DNA of 64,000 nt, taken from positions 682,001 through 746,000 of the forward strand of contig JACGCN010000026.1 in NCBI GenBank assembly GCA_014905825.1, written 5' to 3'. The position numbers were made by a program, and so were the translations under genes. The DNA comes from Lyophyllum atratum (lineage: Eukaryota > Basidiomycota > Agaricomycetes > Agaricales > Lyophyllaceae). The notes under the pieces were generated by a model that did no database searches, was not told the DNA's origin, and was given only the letters and a program-made list of their open reading frames with translations. Shown here piece by piece: positions 21,926 to 34,544 of this stretch; positions within the stretch are counted from its first letter, which is position 1, and every line of letters begins with the position of its first letter.

Positions 21926-23130
21926 TCAAGCCGTCTTCATCTCAGTATCCTCGTCCTTTTTCGTCAGCCCCTCCGCGAGCAGCAGCGCATCAATCTCTGC
22001 AGGCTTATAGATCTTCGCCTTGGGCTGCTTGGTGACCGGGTCGAGCGTCAGGACCGCGAATTCCACTTGCGCACCAAAGTGGGTCAGCAAATGAGGGGTA
22101 GAATCAAAGATCAACACGACTCACACTTCTCGCTGCCCAACGTCGTGCTGTCCATCGTCTTGCTCATCGTCCTTAGGACGAGCCCGATCGCCTCCTTCAC
22201 CTCGATCGTGTCCTTGTACTCCTGCTTAAGCAGACTCTGTGCCGTGCCGTTGTTCGCGCCGATGCACGTTGCCTTCCAGCCCGAGTAGTTGCCCGACGGG
22301 TCCGAATGGTACAGCTGGAAGTGGTAGTGCGGGTCGTAGCCGGCGTACAGGAGGGACACGCCGAACGGACGCAGACCTTGAATGAGAAGTTGGTTGTCTG
22401 GGAGAGGAAGGGAGACGGTGGGGAAGGGCTGGCGTACCTCCGTATTGCGTGTACCCTTGCTTCATATCGCATAGCCGCTGCGCCAGCAGCTCGACGGGGA
22501 TGTCTTCGTTGTACATGAGCAGATGCCGTTGCGCGGCCGTCCGTGCGTAGTTGACCAACGAGTTCGCATCGGCCGTCAATCCTGCCACACCGCCTATCAC
22601 GTTTCTGGATATGAAGTATGAAGTGGATGGTCAATTGAGGATGTGAACCAGAGGATCATGACGCACGAGTTGAGCAGGTATATCTTCTCGCCACTTCCGC
22701 CGTAGCCTCCGACCTTCGCGCCTGACAGATCGAGAAGCTTGCCTGTGACCTTCTTCTCGGCGGCGAGAACGACACCGTCCTTTGCGAGGACGCCGAGGAC
22801 GGTACCGGCGTGCGAGATGGCCTCCATGGCATATTCGACTGTACGATGGAGATTGAGCGTCTGAATTCAGCTGGGGAGGTGGATACAGGTAATTACTAAC
22901 TCTGGTAAAGCCGGCCTGGGAGATGGAAGGTGAGCAAAGGAGATGGAAGAGGAAGAACTGGAGACTGGACGTACCCTCCGGCGAAAAGATGGTTGTGCGA
23001 CCTGATTACGGTTTTCATGTCATCTCACTTGATTTACTCTGCTTCACACTCACTGTCGTAACGTCTTGCCTATTAGGTTCCGATCGCAGTGAGCAGTAGA
23101 TACCGGAGACAGAGAGGAACGACTTACCAT
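21926..23130 (-). CDS. PRE9: 20S proteasome subunit alpha-3 (alpha type-4), 263 aa
   Basis: Eight exons right to left: 23128-23130, 23054-23069, 22975-23001, 22901-22915, 22667-22838, 22438-22604, 22125-22376 and 21926-22065. The joined N-terminus reads [20 protein letters not shown] followed by [17 protein letters not shown], the proteasome alpha signature. The rest follows alpha-type 4: [40 protein letters not shown], and the ending [20 protein letters not shown]. It forms part of the outer ring of the 20S core that gates substrate entry. The gene structure is striking: the first exon is the ATG alone, and exons 2-4 are 16, 27 and 15 nt. The start can only be found by joining these tiny exons to the conserved N-terminus. 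Confidence 0.93.
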
Positions 23131-23282
23131 GATGGAGATGGGGGATGGGAGAGATGAGGAAAGTGCAGGTGACTGACGCGTCCACGATGCATACGCGTCG
23201 CTCGCCCAATTCGGATACTGCCGAACCCTCACCCACTCTTGTTCACCCATTCAATAAATTACAATTATATTATCCTTCCTGT

Positions 23283-24020
23283 TCAAGTTCTCTCTCTGAC
23301 GCCAATATCGTACCCAGCCAGCCTATTCAACCCATCCACCGCTTTCCTCACCTGCTCGTCCGTGCTCTCCTCCAACGACACAACCACCACCCCCTCTTCA
23401 CCCACAGGGCTCTCCAGCGTCCTCAACTGACTCTCCAGCATCGACGCCTTCATAAAGTGCCCCGGCCTCTTCTCCATCCTCTCCATCAGCACCTCCCTAG
23501 GTCCATCAACGAACACAAAATACGTCGGGAGCTCTCTCCCCTCCTCCGCCCCCGCCCCCTTCCCCCTGAGAATATCCCGGTAATACCGCTTCAGCGCCGA
23601 ACACCCTATCACCACGCCCGCCTTCGTCTCTGGTGTTTCTGGGTCTCGGACTCGGTCGAGCGTCATGCGCTCAGCGGTAGCCCGGATGAGCGCGAGCCAC
23701 GGCTCCCTGTCAGCGTCCGTCAGCGGGATCCCGGCGGACATCTTCGCGACGTTCGTTGAGGGGTGAAGATCGTCCCCCTCGACGTAGGGCATGCCCAGTG
23801 CGTCGGCGAGCGCGTGGCCGAGTGTCGATTTCCCGGTGCCCGAGACGCCCTATCGGTATATGCGGTATAAAGGCAGCAAGGAAAGTAAAGTCAGTAAGCG
23901 AGTGAAGGTGTGTATATGCACCGCGGGGGTGATCACAAGACGGTGGGATGGGGTACTGACCATCACGACGATGCATACAGCCTGCGGATGATCGCGCGCT
24001 AATCCGTTGGTGGGCGACAT
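23283..24020 (-). CDS. Gluconokinase, 208 aa
   Basis: Two exons, 23961-24020 and 23283-23849, separated by a 111-nt intron, twice the usual length here. The joined N-terminus is VCIVVMGVSGTGKSTLGHAL, with the P-loop GVSGTGKST, followed by GMPYVEGDDLHPSTNVAKMS, the gluconate-binding signature of the GntK/IDNK family. VVIGCSALKRYYRDILRG is the conserved lid-proximal stretch. Length (208) suits the family. It phosphorylates D-gluconate with ATP to 6-phosphogluconate, feeding the pentose phosphate pathway in the cytosol. Its start lies beyond the convergent/tandem proteasome gene and shows no operon-like linkage. Confidence 0.93.
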
Positions 24021-25086
24021 GCTCGGTGTGCGCTGGAGGTTGGGTGGGATTCAGACACTGACGAGGAGTATATTAATGCAGGGGATGTCGGGAGAGGTGC
24101 CTTTCTAAAGGAAATTTGTCGGGCGGGAATTCGGGCCAACGGCCCGGATTTTAGAGCTTCCTGTCTCCTGTCCTCCGAGTAGTCGTATTGATATCTCTTT
24201 ATTCAAGAAACGGATGCAAGCAGACTCTGGTCATTTGTGCACTTGCCGTCAATGTCTCCCGTTTCTCAAGATTGCCAGCAATCTTATACATCATGTGCAT
24301 TCAAGGCTTAGAGAATGGGACTGATGTTTGATTTTTCAGGGAAACAGGATACAGATGGGCTACTAGGTATTACGGGGGGCGGAGGTCTCCGGATCTATCG
24401 TGTATGTACATGCATAATACGGGGGCGGGTGGGGGTGGTGTGGTGTCACTGCACATCCAGTGTGATGCAGATACAGTACGCGTGTAAGTATATAAATTTA
24501 GAGACAGAGAGAGAGAGAGCAGTGTCCGCCTTTCACTGCCCCACATGCTGCGCAAGAAAAATCGGAAGTGGTGTGCAAAAGAACTCGAACCAAAGGGGTG
24601 ATAGATGGGCTGAACTTGACTTGGAAAATGGGATGTGTGGAATGGTATCATGGAAGGGTGATAAAAGAAAAAGCGCTAGGAACACAGGTTGATGACGATG
24701 AAGATGAGCTGGAAGCGGAAGATGATGATGCCAATATGTAAGAACACAGCACAATTAATCAATCATATGGATATAAATAGTCTGGGTGAAGGAATGGATT
24801 CCGATGAAGCGGCCAAACGCTCCAACGCGGACAGAAAAGGATAAAAGGAGTGGCAAAGGATGTATGGATACGACAGTGGGGCGGAGGCTGGAGAGTGAGA
24901 GTTGATACAGTATGGAACGGGTCTTGATCTTGGTCTTGTAACGGGACAGAGGGTAGTGAAGCGATGTTGAAGAAATCACAGCGTCGACGAGCACTGGCCC
25001 TGGTCCTGATGGAGTCGGGGCGCACCCGCCAGGTGTCTGGCAGCGGCGGCGACACGGGGTATTCCAAAAAGCGCGAGTGACCGTGT
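24021..25086. other. Intergenic with a GA-rich microsatellite
   Basis: Probable 3' UTR of the DUF6593 gene and 5' flank of gluconokinase. A GA repeat lies at about 24501-24521. No gene seen. Confidence 0.4.
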
Positions 25087-27111
25087 TCACGTCGTAGGCG
25101 CCGAGGACGCCGCCGCTGGCCCTGGGGTATCCCCAATCCTAGGAGAGAAGTTGATAGAGTTGTAAGCCGGCGGAGGCATCTCATACGCCGCGCCCGCCAT
25201 AGCCAGCGGCAGTGGCGCATACGCCCTCGGGCTGCTCATCCACAGCGCCAAATCATCCTCCTTCACCGGCCCACTGTCCGACACCACCCTGTGCTCGGCG
25301 CTGCGCGAGCTCGACGTCGGCGGGGACGGTAGTGTGCGTTGGCTATATGGTACGTGCGGTTGCGTCCGCCACTTCTCCCCGCTACGCCCCGCATGGCTCT
25401 GGCTATGGCTCTGGCTCCTGGCCCGCCCATGCCCCGCGCCCAGTGAATTTCTGCCGTCCATCAGGGGGGGCAGACCTTCTGAAGTCGGAGGCCGGGGTAG
25501 CTGCCTCGACGGTCGGCGTGATGTTGGTGTGGCCGCTCGTGTTGGCAGGTCATGTCGCTGCGCAGGTAGAGAGCCTGATGGGCCGCCCGTTGTATCCGAG
25601 ACTACCCGGGCGGTTGTTGGGGATGTCATAGCTCGTGGGGGAGTTGATCTGGGGCGTGGGATTAGAGGGAGTACGGGCGGCATGGGAAGCTCCGGGAGTC
25701 GTCGGGCGCTGCTGCTGGCTATGGAGTGGGAGGAGGATGGGCGTGAGCGGGGGCTTGACCTCCGCTGGGGGGAGATGCTGAAACGTGCGGGGATCGATGG
25801 GACGGGCGGGACATCGTCCTCGTTGTAGAACGTGGGATCGAGATATGTGTGGGAGGGAGCAGAGCCTCGCGAATGGGGGTAGAAGATGGATTCGGCGGAA
25901 GGGCTGGGCGGTCGCGTCAGGGTGGGAGAAAAAAACATGTGATCGTCGGCGTCTTCGGAGCCTGACGTGGAGGGATCGGGACTCGGGGCTCGCAATGTGG
26001 GATATAGAGGATGTCCATACACAACTTTTGCCATTTGCTCTGCGGATATTGATGTTGGCGTGAGGGCATCTGGAGTGGTAGACCCCGAGGACAGCGAAGA
26101 ATGGGAAGTGCGCTTAGGGAAGAGCGGCTCGCCATACATGATCTTTCGCCATTGAAGATTAGTGGTAGACATGTTGCCAGGTGCGGATTTCGGCGGAGTC
26201 AGGCCAGGCAGATCTTGAGGGTGACCAATCGGGATGACGATGTCCTTGCCCTCGAATTTCTTAACCAGCATCCATTCTTGGACATCCGTGACAAGAAACA
26301 GCGCTGTCACCAGGAGGTAGTCAAGTAGAAGGAGAGACACTCCATGGTGAACGAGCATTGGACGTGCGTCGTACTTATCATGCAAGGTTTCGAAAATGTT
26401 CAGCCGAGGCGGCAAGGAGTCCGTGGCTGGCTCAAATATTGCGATCGGACCCTTGACCGCGGCTGTGGTACACTAAGAAAATTCGAATTGAGTTCCAGGA
26501 CCAGTTAGAGAGATAACTTATGACTGACCCAATACGAGCTCCCGACCTGTCTCCACTTGAGATTCTGCGAGTAGTTTGGGATGTTGAATTTTCTAGGGCC
26601 ACTGTAGTGTGCAGCAGATGAATAAGTTGTTGGACCATGGAGCGGCCACTACACACCTAAGGATGGTACCGCGTCTGAGGAGAGCCTCGCTCCCCTGCCA
26701 CCGAATCCCTCTCATCTGGATGAAAACCCCGTCCGAAACACCCTTCCCCTTCGCTGGGGCGGTCCTTGGCCATTTAATTTCTGCAGTCTTAGTATCTCCG
26801 TCCCACGGATCTGCCCGCTTTATCATGGTCGTTACACCAACGGTCTTGATAGTATACAGAGGCTGCTCAGTCACGTCATCGGTGACATTCGAATCCAGGA
26901 AGGACGGTGAGGACAACTTCAAGGTGAGAAGCGGGGATTTCTGGTGGGCTGGAGTGTCGTCGCTATCCATTCGCCGGAGGTAAGGGACGACCGACGACAG
27001 TACAGAGACGCGAGACGATGCTCCGGCATGTGCAGAGAACTTCGAAGACGAAGCAGGGCGTCCTGTGCGCAGAGCGTCCATTGGAGGGTCAGAGCGTGCT
27101 CCCTTTGCCAT
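25087..27111 (-). CDS. DUF6593-domain protein with long Ser/Pro-rich tail, 637 aa
   Basis: Three exons: 26657-27111, 26529-26601 and 25087-26472. Only after joining them does the domain become visible: LLTLKLSSPSFLDSNVTDD, EQPLYTIKTVGVTTMIKRAD, PWDGDTKTAEIKWP, then RKFNIPNYSQNLKWRQVGSS and YWCTTAAVKGPIAIFEP. This is the basidiomycete DUF6593 fold (residues about 50-270), whose function is unknown. It closes with a hydrophobic helix (HHGVSLLLLDYLLVTALFLV). About 370 residues of low-complexity Ser/Pro/Arg sequence follow, far longer than usual DUF6593 proteins. The tail ends near EMPPPAYNSINF, containing PPAY, the ligand of WW domains in Nedd4/Rsp5 ubiquitin ligases; I infer possible ubiquitin-linked regulation. 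The third exon alone was an open frame that would hide the domain. Confidence 0.8.
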
Positions 27112-27681
27112 TGAGGTTCGTAAAGAGCATCAGCTAAGGCCAAGCGATAGGTGGAGAAGGCGCCGGACGCTTACATCTGAAAGTTGCTGAGCTAATACTG
27201 TTAGATGCTCCCATCACGGAAAAAAATACCGCAGGTCATCTGAGACGTGATGGCATGTGTGATGGGCGGCAGCGAGGTGGCGAGGAACAGCATGGGTCCA
27301 TCAGATTTCTCCCATAGATAGTATCCATTGCATCTGGTCGATCCAATTTTATCGGACTGGGTCCGCCCAAGGCCGTTATCGGCGCTTGTGATCCAGCGCC
27401 GGAGGACTTAACCGCTCCACTGCCTAAGCGATACCGGCACTTTGCTGAGTATATTGGGCGCGAAGGGTGCGCAAGTACAGCAATTGTGTGCATATCGAAG
27501 GCGAAGGCGGGCTCATGGACGACAGCAGCAAGAGCCTGAACTTGTTGGTGGTGGCGCCGCCACGTAATCATTCAAGGTGGACAAACAAATACTAACTTCG
27601 CGTTTCTCAACCAAGCATCTCTTTTCCAACTCCAACCATCACCATTGCTGTATTCTTAATCTGTGTTCATAGCCTCAAACC
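27112..27681. other. Intergenic between divergent genes
   Basis: Upstream region of both the DUF6593 gene and CHZ1. A minus-strand open frame at 27236-27571 has no recognisable content. Confidence 0.35.
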
Positions 27682-28257
27682 ATGTCTTCTAGTGTAACAG
27701 ACCCCAAGTACGTCTCGCCACAGCTATTTACCTTCGACGCGTCGCCTTACTCCTCTTTTTCAGAGCCACCACCACCGGTGCTACTGACGCCAACGTCGCG
27801 TCGCCACAGAGCAAAGGAAAAGGAAAAGCCCCGGCTGCTGATCAGAGCATGGAGGAGGAGGAGGAAGAAGAAGAGGAAGAGGATGATGAGGAAGAAGAAG
27901 ACGAAGATGAGGTTCGTGTCCATTCGCGTCGCGTCGTTTTACCCTTTCCCTTCGGTCTTCTCCCTATCCTCTCTGTAGCGCTTTTACTCCACTATATTCA
28001 TCATATATACGCGAATATACTCTTCATCACGCGCGTTTTGCGTTTCATCGCCCTGGGTAAAACCACCGATGCTGACGCGTTTTTTCTTTCAATAGGCTGA
28101 GGAAACCCTCGAGGAGATTGATCCCTCCGCCATCGTTGGCAGACGTACCCGTGGCGTCAAGGTCGACTATACCTCTAAGGAGGCGCTTGCCAAAGCCGGG
28201 CTTCAGGATAACGAAAACGATGAAGACGAGGACGAGGATGTTGAGATGAGAGAGTGA
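27682..28257 (+). CDS. CHZ1: Histone H2A.Z-H2B chaperone CHZ1, 111 aa
   Basis: Exons 27682-27707, 27764-27911 and 28096-28257; the second intron is 184 nt, more than three times the local norm. The centre is a long Glu/Asp run. The CHZ motif follows: IDPSAIVGRRTRGVKVDYTS (residues about 68-87) and KEALAKAGL. The Arg-Arg-Thr-Arg-Gly core is the conserved patch that contacts H2A.Z-H2B dimers. A second acidic tail closes the protein. It is predicted to deliver H2A.Z to the SWR1 remodeller in the nucleus. Length suits fungal CHZ1 proteins. Confidence 0.92.
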
Positions 28258-31200
28258 ACTAAAAGGACATTGTCGCGTCTCGGGCGTTGCTTTGACCGGA
28301 TATACAAGCATCCCCCATTAGTAAATCCCCGTTGCGCTTCTTCCTACCTCCGCTGCTCGCGCTAAATATGCCTTTGCCCGTTGATCCTTAAAAGCACACT
28401 CGTACCACCGAACCCACGATCGCTTACCACTTTTCACTCGTTCTCATGTTCCTGCAATATCCAGCTTCTATTGATACAATATCCTCCATCGCCATTGTGT
28501 TCTCAAGTGCCAACGAATACATTTCTCAAAATCGATCTACTTCGCTTTTGCTTCCTTCTCCCACATCCTGTCGGTATCCAGCCGACGCCATCTACGCTTG
28601 CATGTGCATCGCGCCCGTGACATCCGTGTATTTCACCAAAGAAAACGCTTCTTGATGTATGTCCGAATAGTCAATGCCCAACGGGACCAGTGAGCATCCT
28701 TGGTTGTACTTGCTCTTTGTTGGACGTTTCTATAAAAAGGTGACCAAGACTTAAATGCCACAGCCTAAGTAATTACCTCCACATGCGGACAGCCTGCATT
28801 TCTATAACCTTCTACAGATAATAGGAAAGGGTCTGCTCCATCAACCAATGTGGAAAATTGGGATGGCTGCTTTACACGGCTTGACCGTGCCGCCATCTTC
28901 ATGACTCTTCAGCTTCAACCTGTACGACCATTGCAGACGTCTGTTGCGTACATGCATACATGTTATATACATATTCAAGACCTTGAACCCCACGATCGAT
29001 CCACGAAACGTGCGTATTCCCATTTACAAGTCGATCCTCTCAGGCTCGGCGCCGTACGCGTGGGCACCTCGGCGGCTGACTTACCGCCGTTGACCGCGGC
29101 GGACGCGGGATCTAGTCTGTATGCCGCTAGCTACTGATCGGTGATAATTCCACGCTGAATCCCTTTCAACACACCACAGGCTCCTTGCTCATCGCTGCTT
29201 GCTCTGGGATTTGGTTCTGCGCAGCCCGCAATCGCCGAGAAAGGGAGTCTATACCACGCGAACGCTCTGAATCGATAAACAGGCGTCGCTATACCTGCCA
29301 CACGTAGAACATTGGAGATACCTGCATGGAAGGCTAGATGGCGTCGATGATTCGATCGGAGAGTGGTGACAGCGCATGGGCGTCATCGGTCCTGACAGTA
29401 ACTATACAACTACTATGAACATATGAATAACGGGCTAAATTGCATTCTGTTTTGGGTAAGAATGTGATCTCGCCGAGTTTTCTGAGTTTGTACGTGCTCA
29501 CCGTATTTAGCGGCTATATCTACACCTGAAAGCCTCGGAGCGGAATGCCAGGCCCCGAAAGATTACTGAGCACGTAGATTGAGTTTCGATTCTCCGCAGT
29601 CGGTGGATATTTTGGCCTGTCAACTGTCCCGCCTTCCTGGCGGTGAAGGACACATCGTGAGTCTAACGAATAACCTTTTTTTCTGTCTGAACGAATTTCA
29701 TGATCATGTATGGGGGCATAGTACGCAATTCTTCGATGAGAACTGAAAAAATGTCAACGCCCAGATTCGTAATTTATCATCTTCGATGCTGCAACAGCAA
29801 AGTTCTCTCAGCCAGTCTCAGCAGTACTGTGAGGCTTGAAGCTTGAAGCTTGAAGCTTGAGCTGCTGAGGATAGGTGACGATCATGTCCCGGAGTTTGAA
29901 AATGGGCGGGGATCACCGTGGACGGTGGCACCGACCCCGGCGAACTGAGGCCCAGTCGCTCACTGTCCACAGTACTTAATGCACAACTCCAACACAACTC
30001 TACATCTTCTATCAGCGGCATCGAGAATAATGCGGTGTTTACTGTGCTGATTGACCATCTGTTGCCACATGTGCGCAAACTGCTTGTCCGCCGCTACCCC
30101 GGAAACTAGCTTCTGTGAATCGTGAATCACACGGACAACATACGAGTTCAACTTCGAAAGCTGATGAGGGGGTGTAGCGTGCATTGTAAGGTTGAATAAC
30201 GGGATAGGTGGGCTCATATGTACGCTGGAAGCAAGAATAACTCCACGTTTCTCGTAACTCCCATTCATCGGGTGTATATAGTACTGATCGGTATATCTAG
30301 GATGGATTATCAGTATCACGCTCACTGCCATAGAGAATATCAGAACTCCACGTATGTATCAGCAGCGATGAAGCTCATTGTCATCATGACTGGTGTTCGG
30401 AGCATATCCTAGTATCCGCCGCCCCGTTATCTAGGCGCCAGCTAGCTCACCCACAGCGGACGGTCTTTTAACAGTCTGAGCAATGCCCAAATCATGCTTA
30501 GCGGGCGATGTCAAAGAGTTTTAATATTTAAACCCTTCTAATTTTTGCCGAAGTTTACCTCCGCACCACAGTCCGGCTAGACGGGCTTGAACCAAAAATG
30601 CTTCCGCCCCTCAACGCTCATCTCCACTACATACAGGCATACACCGAATACACCTCAAGCAAGCTCTCATGTGCCGTATACGTTTTCGCATTGTGATACT
30701 GGTTTCGTGTCCCTGTGCTACTTGGTACTGGATTATCTTGCTATCTAGCCAGGTCAGTGCTCGCTTGAAATAAAACCACAATCAGGTAGAGAGCAGGGTG
30801 GCTGCGGCGATGCGGACATTCGACTCAAATCGAAGACACCGGGCAACGAGAGCTATTTGGAACGACGTAGGGAGCAGCAGCCGTAAATCAACTAGAGAAA
30901 GAATAGCATGAGCCTAGCAGGATTGGGATTATACGCGCATGCACGAGGAGCAAATACGTGTTGGCTCAAATTGGAGCTGGCAGTTGGTATGAAGGACTTG
31001 GAGCGGGCTGGTAGTTGGTATGAGGCTTAGACTATGTATTGGGCTTCCAAGACGCCGTTAGTCGAAAGACAGAGATCAGGTCGTCTTTCACGATGACGTT
31101 TTGGTTCCATTCGTACGAAACGCCGCAAGAGAAGGCTCATAAACAGCGGCAAAAACAACTAGAGGGTTAAGGCTTTTCAGAATGGTGCTGGCCTTCGGAC

Positions 31201-31775
31201 GGATCCGGTCCAAAATCAATCCATCCACTGAAAATGCCGTAGGCACAATTCGAATGATCGCCGTCGCACAAGTTGAGGGTCCTGAATGCTATCCATGCCG
31301 AGCAACGGGGATAGATAGTCGTGTCTCCGAAGCGAGTGAAAGACCAAAGCTGGTGAAGGATACAATTTAGCATGGCACGTGTATCCGAGTCGTACGAGCA
31401 ATTTAGACCTACTCAATGATGACCTGGGAAGTCCTTTAACCTCTCGCTGCTGGAGGCATGTATCAGGAACGAAGGTGATGACAGCCATAAAAATCCTCAA
31501 AATAAATAGTGACACGCATGAATACACCAACAGAACAATCAAGTCCATTCGAGCGATTGTCAAGGATAGAACAGCGAACAAACTTTCATCAAATTGATGG
31601 AAGAACGATGAAAAGGGAGCGGATTCATCTGGATGCGCGATTTTCGACTTAGGAAGCGACGCAATGATACTTACAACATATAGACCATCTGAACAGGAGA
31701 AAAGAGAAAACAAGATCAATCGTCATCTGGGGATTGAGCACACGATGAGCATGTAAGCAAGTGAGGTACGGAAAG
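28258..31775. other. Gene-poor 3.5-kb stretch
   Basis: I find no gene with support on either strand. A 123-codon minus-strand frame at 29960-30331 starts with a hydrophobic stretch but resembles nothing and has no exon partners. The tandem repeat GCTTGAA lies at about 29834-29860. The imperfect repeat AGTTGGTATGA lies near 30983 and 31013. Confidence 0.4.
29834..29860. repeat. Tandem repeat of GCTTGAA
   Basis: Nearly four head-to-tail copies of a 7-bp unit. Confidence 0.7.
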
Positions 31776-32810
31776 TCACAAACCGGGAACAGGAATAGCC
31801 TCCAGCATAGCCTTGACCTCTTGCATGCTTGGGCGATCAACGGGATTCTCACACTTACACGCCTGTAGGATACTCGAGAACGGAGGAGGAGCGGTCCAAT
31901 GCACCCATGGGCTCCTGGGATGATTTGCCAGGATAAGGTTGTTTAGCGTGAAGCCAAAGCAGTACACATCCGATTTCTCACTGTATGGTCTTCCGCTATG
32001 CGAAAGGTCAAGCAAACGCCGGATCTCGGGTGCGTCGCCGCTTCCCCAGCGACATTCAAAGTCGCAGAGGAGCATGTTCTGATAGTCTGCTGTCACAAGA
32101 ACATTACGCATATGGAGATCGCGATGGATAATGCCAAGGGAGTGAAGGAAGCAGACTGCTTCCGCAAGCTGCAGGCTCCAGCGTCGGAGAAGGGCAATGG
32201 TCAGGGGCTTAACACGGGAAGGTGCCATCAACCCCTGCTCATATCGCGGAAAGACAAGTTGCCCGTCGTCGGTCCTACCAAGAAGCTCGACGACATGAGG
32301 AGAACCGCCCTTGATCTTGAGAAGGTTAAAGACCTCGCTCTCGTACTTCGATCGTTTCGCGAAATGGATTTTTTCGTCGAAGACGATGACCGGGAGATCG
32401 GGAACCTCGGGGGTAGTGTCCTCGTCATCGGACTCAGGCTCGTCAGAGGGTGGGTGGTAGGGAACACTTCGAATAGTCTCGCCCTCGATTTCAGAGTGCG
32501 TTGATAGCTGAGGAAGATCCGCGAGAAGGCGGAGGATGTTTCCGGAGAGGGTACCTGGTTGATCGATGATCTTCACATAGAGTGGCTCCTCGCCGTAATC
32601 GCGCGCGTACCAGAATGCTTCATATGTTAGGGCTGTTTCTGTATCGCAGATGTCGCGAAAGAGGTTGGTCCTGTCCAGGTTGGACTCGTATGCGTCGATT
32701 ACGCGCTGACGCTCTGCCCGAAACACTGCGTTGGAGATGACGGAGGTGACTTCTGTATAACAGACGTATGTCAGCGAACCAAGAGCTGTAATAGCGAATG
32801 GAACGGCAAA
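31776..32810 (-). CDS. Membrane-anchored protein kinase-like protein (5' exon unresolved), at least 344 aa
   Basis: The main exon runs from 32810 or slightly beyond to the stop at 31776. It contains a kinase domain: catalytic loop LGIIHRDLHMRNVLV (residues His-Arg-Asp and Asn), metal-binding DFE instead of DFG, YSEKSDVYCFGFTLNNLI (subdomain IX) and NPVDRPSM (subdomain XI). Catalytic residues are kept except the Gly of DFG, which is common in active fungal kinases of this group. No clear glycine loop is visible; FAKRSKYESEVFNLLKI may hold the lysine and the alpha-C glutamate. Upstream, in frame, lies a likely membrane helix (FAVPFAITALGSLTYVCY), so the true start is in an upstream exon I could not fix. 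Function and partners are unknown. Confidence 0.7.
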   Translation of the reverse strand, partial: FAVPFAITALGSLTYVCYTEVTSVISNAVFRAERQRVIDAYESNLDRTNLFRDICDTETALTYEAFWYARDYGEEPLYVKIIDQPGTLSGNILRLLADLPQLSTHSEIEGETIRSVPYHPPSDEPESDDEDTTPEVPDLPVIVFDEKIHFAKRSKYESEVFNLLKIKGGSPHVVELLGRTDDGQLVFPRYEQGLMAPSRVKPLTIALLRRWSLQLAEAVCFLHSLGIIHRDLHMRNVLVTADYQNMLLCDFECRWGSGDAPEIRRLLDLSHSGRPYSEKSDVYCFGFTLNNLILANHPRSPWVHWTAPPPFSSILQACKCENPVDRPSMQEVKAMLEAIPVPGL

Positions 32811-34488
32811 CTTTTCATATTGAGACTTTGAAAGAGTATTGAGGAGTTAGGAACGCGTGCCAGTCCAATTAGTGGCACGCAGAGCTGATTGGCAAAGATG
32901 GCACGGTTGTTTTGATAGTGACTAGCAGCTACCCGTGCCGCTGCATGGTAACCCCGTCTGCCACTGGCTGAGTATGTGTGACTCGGAGAAAGCAATCAGA
33001 AGACATACATGCATCCAATGAGGATTGGTGATCAGTGATATTACCAAGAAGTTCGCGGCCATCTGCGCCCACCTGGACCTACTGTACCTGGACCCCCATC
33101 TCGCAGGATTTTGGTTTTGGCGCAGCTGGTTCCGTCCTTACAAATCCTTCTGTCGCGGACTACTTGTTCTACAGATCTCCATCTCGTCCATGCAGAATCT
33201 AGCGCGTCATCCACGGACCTCAAATCGAATACTCGTCCTCGAAAGGTGAGCACACCCTCATCGTCATCGTCCTAGTGTTACGAGAATCCTCGTCGTCGCG
33301 TCCTACTCATATCCCCAATGAATTGGGCTAGACGGCTTTATATATATCCTGAGGTTCTGCGTGCATTCGGCATAGTGAACACACCGACTGATAGAAGAAG
33401 GTTATGTCGGAGTGAAGCCATTCTGTATATGAGGAAGAAGACCAATGGTAGTAGTAGTAGAGACATCTCATGCCGAGAACCAGTCGATTCGTAGATGAGT
33501 CTAGTAGCACTTAGCGTGGGTCCAACCCAGCAAAACCAGAATGTCTTAGCAAAACATAACAGTAGGCTCCGAGTCAGAGTAGATCATATGGGCGGCAAGT
33601 TTGCATAGTGAATGAACCCGAGCACTGCTCAGCGGCAGCGACCACTGAAATCGACGTGAGTGGCAGGAGTGGCATGGGCGAAAATTGTCGGGACGGTGGC
33701 TGTGTCACTCTGTGTCACTGGTTGATCTCGATCAACCACCATGACCAGCTACCCAGGTACTACCATGACACTGACAGGCTTCCTCATGATCGCGCTCACT
33801 TTTCAGGACTTTCCTCCGATTCGAGGCTGTAAGCACGGGTAGGAATTTGACGCGATGAGGAGGTGGCATGGGCCAGTAAACTTGAGTGATGAATTCTTCT
33901 CACTTTTCTAACTTGAATAATCCCGCTGGCTGGTCCGAATATCTATTCTGACCGAGGAACCTGGGCTCCACCACAGTCAACTTGTTTCTGCTTGCAGCAC
34001 TAGTCCCATGTTGTGCAACTTCCATGCGTTGAGAGTACGCTCGCTATTCAGATCTGCACTCGTGAATACGATGCGGAAACATAGGCTTTCCGGAAAGGTG
34101 AGTACCAACTAAGTATTATCAATCCTAGCGCGATTCTACTTGGATCCATCCTTAGCGCACTTGGTCCACCTCTTCGCTGACTCCCGTCCCATGTATATTG
34201 GAGCTTCTAGGCGTATAGAAAGTAAATTTCTCCTAGGTCGTATAAATGCTAAACCAAAGCCACTTCTTTTCAATTTTGCAGTTTGAGGCGCTGCTGTACA
34301 TTCACTTCGTCTTGTCAGACATTTCCCACGAGAAGAGCTGCGCAATACTCCTCACCTCTAACTCATTCGGGCATAAGCCATTAAGCACCACAGTATTCAG
34401 GATATGAGTATAGTATCGTTTTCGGTGTCACATCGGGGCATCCTCTCGATGGAAGCACCGCAGACCCCGAGCACTATCGATACTTCTC
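32811..34488. other. Gene-poor 1.7-kb stretch
   Basis: Contains the unresolved 5' exon of the kinase-like gene in its left end. No other gene supported. Confidence 0.35.
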
Positions 34489-34495
34489 TATAAAG
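34489..34495 (+). promoter_or_regulatory. TATA box of the 34545 gene
   Basis: TATAAAG followed by CCAGC, 50 bases before the start codon. The same AAAGCCAGC block precedes the paralogue at 35905. Confidence 0.55.
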
Positions 34496-34544
34496 CCAGC
34501 GCAAAACCGAACTTCCACTCCCAAAGTTGCTCTTTCATACAAAC

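Noticed and set aside
25212..26063. Plus-strand frames opposite the DUF6593 gene
   Set aside because: Low-complexity shadows of the Ser/Pro-rich tail; the minus strand carries the joined conserved domain.
30483..30600. Possible promoter or RNA gene in the gene-poor stretch
   Set aside because: Only A/T-rich sequence, with no stem set or polymerase III boxes that I could recognise.
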